Source: Pseudomonas sp. KUIN-1
GTDB taxonomy: Bacteria; Pseudomonadota; Gammaproteobacteria; Pseudomonadales; Pseudomonadaceae
NCBI RefSeq assembly: GCF_009176725.1
Contig: NZ_AP020337.1
Coordinates: 5,506,001 to 5,570,000, forward strand
Length of the DNA stretch: 64,000 nt
Reading direction: 5' to 3'
How positions within the stretch are numbered: position 1 is the stretch's first letter; each line of letters begins with the position of its first letter. Both the position numbers and the translations under genes were made by a program. This document shows positions 16,709 to 24,845 of this stretch, piece after piece. The notes beneath the pieces were generated by a model. The model had not been told where the DNA came from, made no database searches, and saw only the letters and a list, made by a program, of their open reading frames with translations.

Positions 16709-17905
16709 ATGTCCCTGCCTAGCTTGCGCCTCAAAGCCAACGCCGACCGCCGCCTGCGCGCCGGTCATCTGTGGGTCTACAGCAACGAGATCGATGTAGC
16801 CGCCACCCCACTGCATGGTTTTGCAGCCGGTGATCAGGCCATCCTCGAAGCTGCGGGCGGCAAGCCGCTGGGCATCGTCGCCATGAGCCCCAACAACCTG
16901 ATCTGCGCACGCCTGCTGTCGCGCGACATCAAGCTGCCGCTCGACAAGTCTCTGCTCGTCCATCGCCTCAACGTTGCGCTGTCGCTGCGTGAGCGCCTGT
17001 TTGACAAGCCCTTCTACCGCCTGGTCTACGGCGACTCCGACCTGCTGCCGGGTCTGGTGGTCGATCGTTTCGGCGACATTCTGGTCGTTCAGCTGGCCTC
17101 GGCCACGATGGAAAACCACAAGGAAGACATCATTGCGGCGCTGGTTCAGGTCATCAAGCCAAGCGGCATCCTGTTCAAGAACGATTCGGCGGCTCGCGAT
17201 GCGGAAGGCCTGAATCGTTACGTCGAGACTGTTTTCGGTCTGGTACCGGAATGGGTCGCACTGGAAGAGAACGGTGTGAAGTTCGAAGCACCGGTCATGG
17301 CCGGGCAAAAAACCGGCTGGTTCTATGACCACCGCATGAACCGCGCGCGCATCGCTCCTTACGTCAAAGGCAAGCGTGTGCTGGACCTGTACAGCTATAT
17401 CGGCGGCTGGGGGATTCAGGCCGCGGCGTTCGGTGCCAGCGACGTCACCTGCGTCGACGCGTCGTCCTTCGCCCTCGATGGCGTGGAGCGCAACGCAGCC
17501 CTGAACGGCTTTGCAGAAAAAATGACCTGCATCGAAGGCGATGTCTTCGAAGCGCTCAAGGAACTGAAAGCCGCTGAAGAGCGTTTCGACGTGATCGTCG
17601 CTGATCCGCCTGCGTTCATCAAACGCAAGAAAGACATGAAAAACGGTGAAGGCGCCTACCGCCGCCTGAACGAGCAAGCCATGCGCCTGCTCAGCAAGGA
17701 CGGCATTCTGGTCAGCGCGTCGTGCTCGATGCACCTGCCGGAAGACGACCTGCAAAACATCCTCCTGACCAGCGCCCGCCATCTGGACCGCAACATCCAG
17801 CTGCTGGAACGCGGCGGCCAGGGCCCGGACCATCCGGTACACCCGGCGATCGCCGAAACGCGCTACATCAAAAGCATCACCTGCCGGTTGCTGCCCAACA
17901 GCTGA
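16709..17905 (+). CDS. rlmI: RlmI-type 23S rRNA (cytosine-C5) methyltransferase
   Basis: A 398-residue class I SAM methyltransferase. An N-terminal PUA-like RNA-binding domain (about residues 1-75, RLRAGHLWVYSNEI) is followed by the catalytic domain with the SAM loop VLDLYSYIGGWGIQAAAFGA, VTCVDASSFAL and the catalytic DPPAF at about residue 300, plus SCSMHL with the Cys used by the m5C family. Family members methylate C1962 of 23S rRNA. It appears to be a single-gene unit. Confidence 0.92.
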   Translation: MSLPSLRLKANADRRLRAGHLWVYSNEIDVAATPLHGFAAGDQAILEAAGGKPLGIVAMSPNNLICARLLSRDIKLPLDKSLLVHRLNVALSLRERLFDKPFYRLVYGDSDLLPGLVVDRFGDILVVQLASATMENHKEDIIAALVQVIKPSGILFKNDSAARDAEGLNRYVETVFGLVPEWVALEENGVKFEAPVMAGQKTGWFYDHRMNRARIAPYVKGKRVLDLYSYIGGWGIQAAAFGASDVTCVDASSFALDGVERNAALNGFAEKMTCIEGDVFEALKELKAAEERFDVIVADPPAFIKRKKDMKNGEGAYRRLNEQAMRLLSKDGILVSASCSMHLPEDDLQNILLTSARHLDRNIQLLERGGQGPDHPVHPAIAETRYIKSITCRLLPNS

Positions 17906-17959
17906 TACCGAAGCGCCCCGACCTCTTCGCTCCTGCAAGAGCTCGCTGTTCCTGACTAT

Positions 17960-17996
17960 GACTATCGTGCCAATGCTCTGCGTTGGCACGATAGTC
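17960..17996. repeat. Perfect 14-bp hairpin of the short-repeat family
   Basis: GACTATCGTGCCAA pairs perfectly with TTGGCACGATAGTC around the 9-nt loop TGCTCTGCG. The ACTATCGTGC edge and the GCTCTGCG core are shared with copies near 9.75 and 62.65 kb. It lies after the rlmI-type gene and has no U-tract. It and the next element fill the 490-bp gap before the TraX-like gene. Confidence 0.75.
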
Positions 17997-18086
17997 AAGA
18001 CCGCAGCCACTGCCGCAAAAGTGCTTTTCTCCCACGGTGGCGCTGACGACGCAGAGTGCGACGTTAGTGACGGCTGAGTCCTGGCG

Positions 18087-18260
18087 CTGATCCGGGGGTA
18101 GCCTGGCAGGACGCCAGGCTAGCCGCACCGGGCCATGGAGGGCCCGTTGCGGCGACCCCCGGATCAGTGACAGGGCGAAGGAACCCGACGAAGTCGGGCC
18201 GGAAACCGGAGCGAGGACTTTGCTCACTTTGGTCCCTCAAAGTGAGTCGCCGAGAGGCGA
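18087..18260. other. Chain of contiguous hairpins, including a three-way junction; possible structured RNA or mobile palindrome
   Basis: The first 81 nt fold with almost no unpaired bases. An outer stem of 13 perfect pairs (CTGATCCGGGGGT at 18087-18099 with 18155-18167) encloses hairpin 18100-18120 (AGCCTGGC/GCCAGGCT) and hairpin 18122-18153 (GCCGCA/TGCGGC then CGGGCC/GGCCCG). After 16 nt come four more: 18184-18198, 18199-18209, 18223-18246 (9 perfect pairs) and 18247-18260. The paired arms leave little room for an unselected sequence. I see no protein gene or promoter. It could be an ncRNA, a processing signal or a repeated palindromic element. Confidence 0.6.
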
Positions 18261-18313
18261 AAAGGTGACCTGAGCCGCCCCCCCCCATCCACCTGACATC
18301 GCAGAACCCCTGT

Positions 18314-18366
18314 GTGACGCAGAGCGTCACGAACTGCATTCCCACGCGGAGCGTGAGGAACGAGAA
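18314..18366. repeat. Copy of the 'GACGCAGAGCGTC' short-repeat family
   Basis: The hairpin GTGACGC-aga-GCGTCAC (18314-18330) is followed by GAACTGCATTCCCACGCGGA and GCGTGAGGAACGAG, which are the right-hand blocks of the fuller copy near 62.7 kb. It ends 30 bp before the TraX-like gene's stop. Confidence 0.7.
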
Positions 18367-18395
18367 GTGTGTGAGGACGCACTGCACACTCCCGA

Positions 18396-19142
18396 TCAAC
18401 CCCTGCCCAACACCATCCGCAACCCCAGCAACAGCAGAAAGTGCAGCGGGTAGATCGCGTAGGCCCAGCGCCGCATGGGAATCACTGCGAACCCGGGCTT
18501 CGCCCGCAGCAGCGCGATGCCCAGCACAGGCGCCAACACGCAGGCGACTATCGAACCGATGGAAATCGGATCGCCCCAGCTCGCACCGGCAAACATCTGC
18601 GACCACGCATTACCCGCCAGACAAAAGACCGCCGGGAACACCGCATACCAGAGCCGCTTTTCCAGCACCAGCACAAAGACCAGCGGCAGCAGCACACCGG
18701 CAAAGCCAAACATCAGGTATTTCTGGAAGATCGCCGTCAGCAGCAGTGCGACAAGGGCCATCACTCGCGTCGTCGGATTGCGATGCTGCCAGCCCTGAGC
18801 AATCACCAGCCCCAGCAGCAGGGTCGGCATCACATTCAGCACCGTCGCGTCAGCCATGAACAGCCGATACGGAATCTCCGCCAGCCCGGCAAATGCCAGC
18901 AGCCAGCCCAGATAACGCCATTGCACCCTCGGGGCCACAATCGCTGCGCTGCGCCGGGAAAGATTCACGGCGATGGCCAGACAGAACCAGGGAAAGGCAA
19001 AACGCCCCGGCACGTAAAGAAAATCGACTGACCAGCCCACATAGCGAAGGTGGTCAAGCACCATACTCAACATCGCCAGCCACTTGAGCAGGTCCAGCGC
19101 CTTGTTGCGTCCGGGCAGAAAAGGCGGGTTGGAAAGATCCAT
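18396..19142 (-). CDS. TraX-family membrane protein
   Basis: A 248-residue polytopic membrane protein with about seven or eight hydrophobic helices. It has the TraX hallmarks RNKALDLLKWLAMLSMVLDH and GRFAFPWFCLAIAVNL. The F-plasmid TraX acetylates the pilin N-terminus, but chromosomal homologues like this one occur without conjugation genes and their substrate is not known. No pilus or conjugation genes are seen near it. It is transcribed away from the threonine aldolase gene across a 99-bp gap. Confidence 0.85.
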   Translation of the reverse strand: MDLSNPPFLPGRNKALDLLKWLAMLSMVLDHLRYVGWSVDFLYVPGRFAFPWFCLAIAVNLSRRSAAIVAPRVQWRYLGWLLAFAGLAEIPYRLFMADATVLNVMPTLLLGLVIAQGWQHRNPTTRVMALVALLLTAIFQKYLMFGFAGVLLPLVFVLVLEKRLWYAVFPAVFCLAGNAWSQMFAGASWGDPISIGSIVACVLAPVLGIALLRAKPGFAVIPMRRWAYAIYPLHFLLLLGLRMVLGRG

Positions 19143-19241
19143 AGTGCTCCTGAACGGGGAATTGCGTCATGCAGCCAACACATGACCGAACCTTATATTG
19201 TCGCTACAGTGCGCACCATAATCGCCCATAAGGAATCGGCC

Positions 19242-20282
19242 ATGACAGACCAAAGCCAACAGTTCGCCAGCGACAACTATTCCGGTATCTGCCCTGAAGC
19301 CTGGGCAGCCATGGAGCAGGCGAACAAGGGCCATCAACGCGCTTATGGTGACGATCAATGGACTGCCCGCGCTTCGGATGATTTCCGCCGACTGTTCGAA
19401 ACCGACTGCGAAGTGTTTTTCGCCTTCAACGGCACGGCGGCCAACTCGCTGGCACTGTCATCGCTGTGCCAGAGTTACCACAGTGTCATCTGTTCGGAAA
19501 CGGCTCACGTCGAAACCGATGAATGCGGTGCGCCGGAGTTTTTCTCCAACGGTTCCAAACTGCTGACAGCCCGCAGCGCGGGCGGCAAGCTGACCCCGGA
19601 ATCGATTCGTGAAGTGGCGCTCAAGCGTCAGGACATTCACTACCCCAAGCCGCGCGTCGTGACCCTCACCCAGGCCACCGAGGTGGGCGGCGTCTATCAG
19701 CCGGAAGAACTCAAGGCGATCAGCGCGACCTGCAAGGAACTGGGCCTGCACCTGCACATGGACGGTGCCCGCTTCTCCAATGCCTGCGCCTTTCTGGAGG
19801 CTTCCCCGGCTGAACTGACCTGGAAGTCCGGCGTTGACGTGTTGTGCTTCGGCGGCACCAAAAACGGTATGGCGGTGGGCGAAGCCATTCTGTTTTTCGA
19901 CCATGATCTGGCTGAAGACTTCGACTATCGCTGCAAGCAGGCCGGGCAACTGGCGTCGAAGATGCGCTTCCTGTCTGCACCGTGGGTCGGCCTGCTGGAA
20001 AACGACGCCTGGCTCAAACACGCCCGTCACGCCAACCGCTGTGCGCAACTGCTCGCCGAACTGGTCAAGGACATTCCTGGCGTGGAGCTGATGTTCCCGG
20101 TGCAGGCCAATGGCGTGTTCCTGCAGCTGTCGGAGCCGGCCATTGCTGCATTGACCGCCCGCGGCTGGCGCTTCTACACCTTCATCGGCAACGGCGGCGC
20201 CCGTTTCATGTGCTCGTGGGACACCGAAGAAGACCGCGTGCGTGAACTGGCCGCCGATATCAGGCTGGTGATGCAGGGCTGA
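19242..20282 (+). CDS. ltaE: Low-specificity L-threonine aldolase
   Basis: A PLP enzyme that splits L-threonine and L-allo-threonine to glycine and acetaldehyde. The protein has 346 residues. The fold-type I features include FNGTAANSLALSSL, HVETDECGAPEF, the Asp of LHMDGARFSNAC and the PLP lysine in CFGGTKNGMA. I start at ATG 19242 (MTDQSQQFASDNYSG), preceded by AAGGAATC, rather than at upstream in-frame codons that give non-family residues. It could feed glycine metabolism in parallel with the glycine betaine genes downstream. Confidence 0.95.
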   Translation: MTDQSQQFASDNYSGICPEAWAAMEQANKGHQRAYGDDQWTARASDDFRRLFETDCEVFFAFNGTAANSLALSSLCQSYHSVICSETAHVETDECGAPEFFSNGSKLLTARSAGGKLTPESIREVALKRQDIHYPKPRVVTLTQATEVGGVYQPEELKAISATCKELGLHLHMDGARFSNACAFLEASPAELTWKSGVDVLCFGGTKNGMAVGEAILFFDHDLAEDFDYRCKQAGQLASKMRFLSAPWVGLLENDAWLKHARHANRCAQLLAELVKDIPGVELMFPVQANGVFLQLSEPAIAALTARGWRFYTFIGNGGARFMCSWDTEEDRVRELAADIRLVMQG

Positions 20283-20331
20283 AGCGTCTAAATCAAGCTT
20301 GCAGGTGCAGCCTGACGAGCGACGGGTTAAT

Positions 20332-20396
20332 CTCCTTCTTGACGGCAAACGGCCCACAAGGCCGTCCGGACTTTACCGACCGCCCTCAAGAAGGAG
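20332..20396 (+). promoter_or_regulatory. Leader hairpin that can hide the tldD-type ribosome-binding site
   Basis: CTCCTTCTTGA (20332-20342) is the perfect reverse complement of TCAAGAAGGAG (20386-20396), which holds the AAGGAG ribosome site 9 nt before the ATG at 20406. Between the arms, ACGGCC (20349-20354) pairs with GGCCGT (20360-20365), making a second hairpin. The fold could block translation until it is opened. The signal is unknown. Confidence 0.5.
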
Positions 20397-20405
20397 CTTG
20401 TCTGC

Positions 20406-21848
20406 ATGTTCGATTTCTCCGCCCGGCTCAAGCAGCATTTCGCTGCCCTGCAGAGTGAAGCGCAATTCTTTTCCGTACGTTACGTGCACCGCACCGGCCA
20501 GCGCCTGTGCGTGCGCAAGAATGTGGCCGAGCCGCCGTCACTGATCAGCGACGAGGGTGCCATGCTGACCGTGCGCCTGAACGGCGTTGAAGCCTACGCC
20601 GCCACCAACGACATCTCCCTGAAGGGTTTGCAGGCGGCCTTGCAGCAGGCCGAAACGCTGGCCCGCCGTCTGGCACCGCATGCGCTGCTGGACCTGAGCG
20701 ATCAAGCTGTCTCGAGCGCCAAGGCTGACTACCTGTCGCCAAACATGGATCGAGCCTTCCCGCCGCTGAGCGACTGCATCGGCCTGTTGATGGCCGAATC
20801 CAGCGCGGTCCCGGCAGACGAACGCCTGGTCAACTGGCAGGCCATACTGGACCTGGAAACCGTCGAGCAAATCTACCTCAACAGCGCGGGCGCAGAATTG
20901 CGTCAGGCACAGCGCTTCGTGTTTCCCGGCATGAGCGTGACGGCCTACGACGGTCGCGACAGCCAGACGCGCACCCTGGGCGGGCATAACTTCGGCCAGC
21001 AAGGTGGCATCGAAGTGCTGAGCAGTTGCGGCCTGATCGGGTCTGCCGCCACTGTTGCCGACGAGGCCTTGCAGCTGATCCTCGCCCCCAACACACCATC
21101 AGGCCCACGCGACCTGCTGCTGATGCCCGATCAGATGGTCCTGCAGATTCACGAGTCCATCGGCCACCCCCTGGAGCTGGACCGGATTCTCGGTGACGAG
21201 CGCAATTACGCAGGCACCAGTTTCGTCAAAACGACTGACTTCGGCACCCTGCAATACGGTTCCAGCCTGCTCAACGTAACCTTCGACCCGGAGATTCCCG
21301 AGCAACTGGCCAGCTACGCGCACGATGACGACGGCACGTCAGCCAGCAAGCAGTTCCTGATTCGTGACGGCCTGCTGCAGCGCCCGCTCGGTGGTGCCCT
21401 GTCGCAATACCGCAGCGGTCTGGCAGGCGTCGCCAACAGCCGCGCCTCCAGCTGGAACCGTGCACCCATCGATCGCATGGCCAACCTGAACATCGAACCG
21501 GGTGACCAGTCGCTGGACAGTCTGATCGGCAACATCGAGCACGGCATTCTGATGTCGAGCAATCGCTCCTGGTCCATTGATGACGCACGCAACAAATTCC
21601 AGTTCGGCTGCGAATGGGGCCAGCTGATCGAGAACGGCGAGCTCAAGGGCGTGGTGAAAAATCCTAATTACCGGGCGATCTCCGCGCAATTCTGGAAAAA
21701 CCTCAGCGCCGTAGGTGATGCCAGCACGTTCAAAGTGCTGGGCACGCCGAACTGCGGCAAGGGCGAACCCAACCAGGTGATCCGCGTAGGTCATGCCTCT
21801 CCGGCGTGTGTGTTTGCCAATGTCGATGTGTTTGGAGGAGATGCCTGA
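20406..21848 (+). CDS. TldD/PmbA-family metalloprotease, TldD-like
   Basis: A 480-residue cytoplasmic protein of the TldD side of the TldD/TldE protease family, which processes peptides such as microcin precursors and CcdA. The zinc motif HExxxH is intact as HESIGHPLELDR, with downstream Cys in the PNCGKGEPNQ region. The next gene overlaps by 1 bp and encodes the TldE-like partner, so an active heterodimer is expected. Sequence and context suggest this is an accessory pair rather than the housekeeping tldD/pmbA of Pseudomonas. A ribosome-site-hiding leader precedes it. Confidence 0.88.
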   Translation: MFDFSARLKQHFAALQSEAQFFSVRYVHRTGQRLCVRKNVAEPPSLISDEGAMLTVRLNGVEAYAATNDISLKGLQAALQQAETLARRLAPHALLDLSDQAVSSAKADYLSPNMDRAFPPLSDCIGLLMAESSAVPADERLVNWQAILDLETVEQIYLNSAGAELRQAQRFVFPGMSVTAYDGRDSQTRTLGGHNFGQQGGIEVLSSCGLIGSAATVADEALQLILAPNTPSGPRDLLLMPDQMVLQIHESIGHPLELDRILGDERNYAGTSFVKTTDFGTLQYGSSLLNVTFDPEIPEQLASYAHDDDGTSASKQFLIRDGLLQRPLGGALSQYRSGLAGVANSRASSWNRAPIDRMANLNIEPGDQSLDSLIGNIEHGILMSSNRSWSIDDARNKFQFGCEWGQLIENGELKGVVKNPNYRAISAQFWKNLSAVGDASTFKVLGTPNCGKGEPNQVIRVGHASPACVFANVDVFGGDA

Positions 21849-23173
21849 TGTCGCACCAACAGCAGTTCGAGGCGCTGGTCGCCGTGCTCAAGGCTGCCAT
21901 CAGCCCGACGGAACACTTCACTCTGGCCTACGACGCCGAGGCGTCTGACTTCATCCGGTTCAACCACGGCCAGGTTCGACAGGCCGGGAGCGTCCAGCAG
22001 GTCATCGCCACGTTCAAACTGATCGATGACGGCCGGCATGCCAATCTGGAACTGACCTTGTCCGGCGACGCCGAGACCGACCAGCAGCGCCTTGTCGACG
22101 CCCTGCAACAATTGCGCGAAACACTGCCGTCGCTGGCCAGGGATCCCTATCTGTTGCCGAACACGACTGCCTGGCAAAGCAGTAACGTTCAAGACTTGCC
22201 GCTGCCGGACAGCGCCCGGGTTGTCGAGCAGATCAGCGAACTGGCAGGCGATCTGGACCTGGTAGGCTTTTATGCGGCAGGCCCGCTTTACCGCGGCTTC
22301 GCCAGTTCCTGGGGCGCGCTGGGCTGGCATCAGGCCAACAGCTTCAATTTCGACTGGAGCCTGTTTCACGAAAACGGCCAGGCCGTGAAAGCCAACTACG
22401 CCGGTCACCACTGGAGCGACGAAGCCTTCGTGCAGCGTTTTCAACAGGCCCGCGAACAGCTGGAGTTTCTCGGCCGCCCGCTGCATGCACTCAAGCCCGG
22501 ACAATACCGCGCGTACCTGGCGCCAGCGGCTCTGGACGAAGTCATCGGCATGCTCACCTGGGGCGGATTTTCCGCGCAGTCACTGGCCAGTAAACGCAGC
22601 CCGTTGCAGAGGCTGTATGACGGCGAGACGCCTTTCAGCCCGTTGGTCAACTTCGACGAAAAAGTCAGCGGTTCACTCTCGCCAGCGTTTTCACGCGAAG
22701 GCTACCCGCGCAAGGACCTGAAACTGATCGTCGACGGGCAAGCCCGCGATCGACTGGTGGATTCGAGCAGCGCAGCCGAATACGGCCTGCCTGCCAACGG
22801 CGCGGATTACGGCGAAGGCCCAAGCGCGCTGAGTATTGCCGGCGGTTCGCTGGAGCTGGATCAGATCCTCGCCAGGCTCGGCACCGGGCTTTACATCAGC
22901 AACCTCTGGTATCTGAACTTCTCCGACCGCGCCGCTGCGCGCCTCACCGGAATGACACGTTTCGCAACGTTCTGGGTCGAAGAGGGCAAGATCGTCGCGC
23001 CAGTGAGCACCATGCGTTTCGATGACAGCGCCTACAGCCTGCTGGGCAGCGCACTGGAGGACCTGACCAGAGAAAGGGAACTGATTCTCCAATCGAGCAC
23101 CTACAGTCAGCGCCAGACCGGTTCAATCCAGTTGCCTGGTGCATTGATCAGCCGACTCACCCTCACGCTATAG
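21848..23173 (+). CDS. TldD/PmbA-family protein, TldE-like partner
   Basis: A 441-residue protein. It has the TldE/PmbA fold without the HExxxH motif and so is expected to be the non-catalytic partner. Late motifs include SGSLSPAFSREGYPR, the LYISNLWYLNFSDR segment and GMTRFATFWVEEGKI, typical of PmbA-like C-terminal domains. The ATG overlaps the tldD-like stop (TGATG), implying translational coupling. The MFS gene starts 9 bp after the stop and is probably in the same transcript. Confidence 0.87.
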   Translation: MSHQQQFEALVAVLKAAISPTEHFTLAYDAEASDFIRFNHGQVRQAGSVQQVIATFKLIDDGRHANLELTLSGDAETDQQRLVDALQQLRETLPSLARDPYLLPNTTAWQSSNVQDLPLPDSARVVEQISELAGDLDLVGFYAAGPLYRGFASSWGALGWHQANSFNFDWSLFHENGQAVKANYAGHHWSDEAFVQRFQQAREQLEFLGRPLHALKPGQYRAYLAPAALDEVIGMLTWGGFSAQSLASKRSPLQRLYDGETPFSPLVNFDEKVSGSLSPAFSREGYPRKDLKLIVDGQARDRLVDSSSAAEYGLPANGADYGEGPSALSIAGGSLELDQILARLGTGLYISNLWYLNFSDRAAARLTGMTRFATFWVEEGKIVAPVSTMRFDDSAYSLLGSALEDLTRERELILQSSTYSQRQTGSIQLPGALISRLTLTL

Positions 23174-23182
23174 CAGGAGCCT

Positions 23183-24595
23183 ATGCAGAACTCAGCAGCG
23201 CCGATCATGGACGAAAAGACCCTGCGCTGGATGCCCTGGGTCATCGCCATCGCATTCTTCATGCAAAGCCTGGACGGCACGATTCTCAACACCGCCTTGC
23301 CGTCCATGGCCCGCTCACTGGCAGAAGACCCGTTGCGCATGCAGTCGGTGGTCATCGCCTACATGCTGACCATTGCGCTGCTGATCCCGGCTTCGGGCTG
23401 GATCGCCGACCGGTTCGGGATCAAGCGCATCTTCTTCAGCGCCATCCTGCTGTTCAGCTTCGGATCATTGCTGTGCGCGCTGTCCTGGTCACTGAACGTG
23501 CTGGTGGCCGCCCGGGTGATTCAGGGGCTGGGGGGCGCGCTGATGCTGCCCATCGGGCGCCTGATCGTATTGCGCGCCTATCCGCGCTCGGAGCTGGTGC
23601 GAATCATGGGTTTTATCACCGTGCCGGGCCTTTTGGGCCCATTGCTGGGCCCGACGCTTGGCGGCTGGATGGTGGAGTACCTGAGCTGGCACTGGATTTT
23701 CCTGATCAACATTCCGGTCGGCATCCTCGGTTGCTATGCCGTCAAACACTTCATTCCTGATCTTCCGGGAGGCGGTCGAACCCGGTTTGACGGCGTTGGC
23801 TTCATCCTGTTTGGCGCGGCGATGATACTGATCACCATTGCCCTGGAGGGCCTGGGCGAGCTGCACCTTCCACACATGCGCGTGGTACTGCTGCTGTTTG
23901 CCGGAATGGGCTGTCTGGCAGCGTATTGGCTGCGTGCCGGGCACATCGAATCGCCGTTGTTTGCCCCTTCATTGTTCCGTACCCGAACGTTTGCGGTCGG
24001 CATCATGGGCAACCTGTTCGCCCGTCTGGGCAGCGGTGCCCTGCCGTTTCTGGTGCCATTGCTGCTGCAAGTGGCGCTGGGGTATTCGCCGTCTCAGGCG
24101 GGTATGAGCATGTTGCCACTGGCCGCCGCTGGCATGTTCGCCAAGACTGTCGCCCGCTGGCTGATCGAGCGGCTGGGCTATCGCATGATTCTGACCGGCA
24201 ACACACTGCTGCTGGGCATCCTGCTGGCCAGCCTGGCGCTGGTCGATGTGCAAACCCCATACTGGGTGTTGCTGGTGCATCTGGGACTGCTTGGCGCGGT
24301 CAACTCCTTGCAGTTCACGGCGATGAATACGGTCACTCTGATCGATCTGGACGATGCCAGTGCAGCGAGTGGCAACAGCCTGCTCTCGGTCGTGGCACAG
24401 CTGTCGCTGAGTCTTGGCGTGGCAAGCGCAGCAGCCTTGCTGGGTGGTTTCAGCGAAGAAGTTGCCACCGGCGAGGTCAGCAGCATGCTGGGGGCGTTCC
24501 AGCTGACCTTCCTGAGTGTCGGGGTGCTGGCCATGTTTGCAGCAGGTATTTTCCTGCAATTGCCCGCGAAGGAGCCCAGGATAGCCAAAGCCTGA
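23183..24595 (+). CDS. DHA2-family MFS exporter, MdtD-like
   Basis: A 470-residue transporter with 14 predicted membrane helices (EmrB/QacA class, proton antiport). Motif C in helix 5 reads GLLGPLLGPTLGGW, and LDGTILNTALPSMA in helix 1 is the motif D1-type start of DHA2 pumps. It closely resembles the MdtD group. It is likely cotranscribed with the TldD/TldE-like pair, so export of a processed peptide is possible, but that link is inference. Substrates are unknown. Confidence 0.9.
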   Translation: MQNSAAPIMDEKTLRWMPWVIAIAFFMQSLDGTILNTALPSMARSLAEDPLRMQSVVIAYMLTIALLIPASGWIADRFGIKRIFFSAILLFSFGSLLCALSWSLNVLVAARVIQGLGGALMLPIGRLIVLRAYPRSELVRIMGFITVPGLLGPLLGPTLGGWMVEYLSWHWIFLINIPVGILGCYAVKHFIPDLPGGGRTRFDGVGFILFGAAMILITIALEGLGELHLPHMRVVLLLFAGMGCLAAYWLRAGHIESPLFAPSLFRTRTFAVGIMGNLFARLGSGALPFLVPLLLQVALGYSPSQAGMSMLPLAAAGMFAKTVARWLIERLGYRMILTGNTLLLGILLASLALVDVQTPYWVLLVHLGLLGAVNSLQFTAMNTVTLIDLDDASAASGNSLLSVVAQLSLSLGVASAAALLGGFSEEVATGEVSSMLGAFQLTFLSVGVLAMFAAGIFLQLPAKEPRIAKA

Positions 24596-24845
24596 TTGAC
24601 AACGGCTCGTGACTGGAGCACATCTGCAAAGCGAATTCCCCTGGAAAACGGGGGTTTCGCCCGAAAAATCAACGAATTTGAGTATCCGACCAGATACACT
24701 GAAGAACCTGGACAACCGGCCGACACTTTTATAGCACTAAGCCACTGTGGTCTCTTGTAAGCACGGGCCGCATGATGCAACCTTGCCATACGCGAAAGTG
24801 GGGTTTACCCCTGTCGCGACTAGTATTCCGGAAGCGAGTTTGTTC

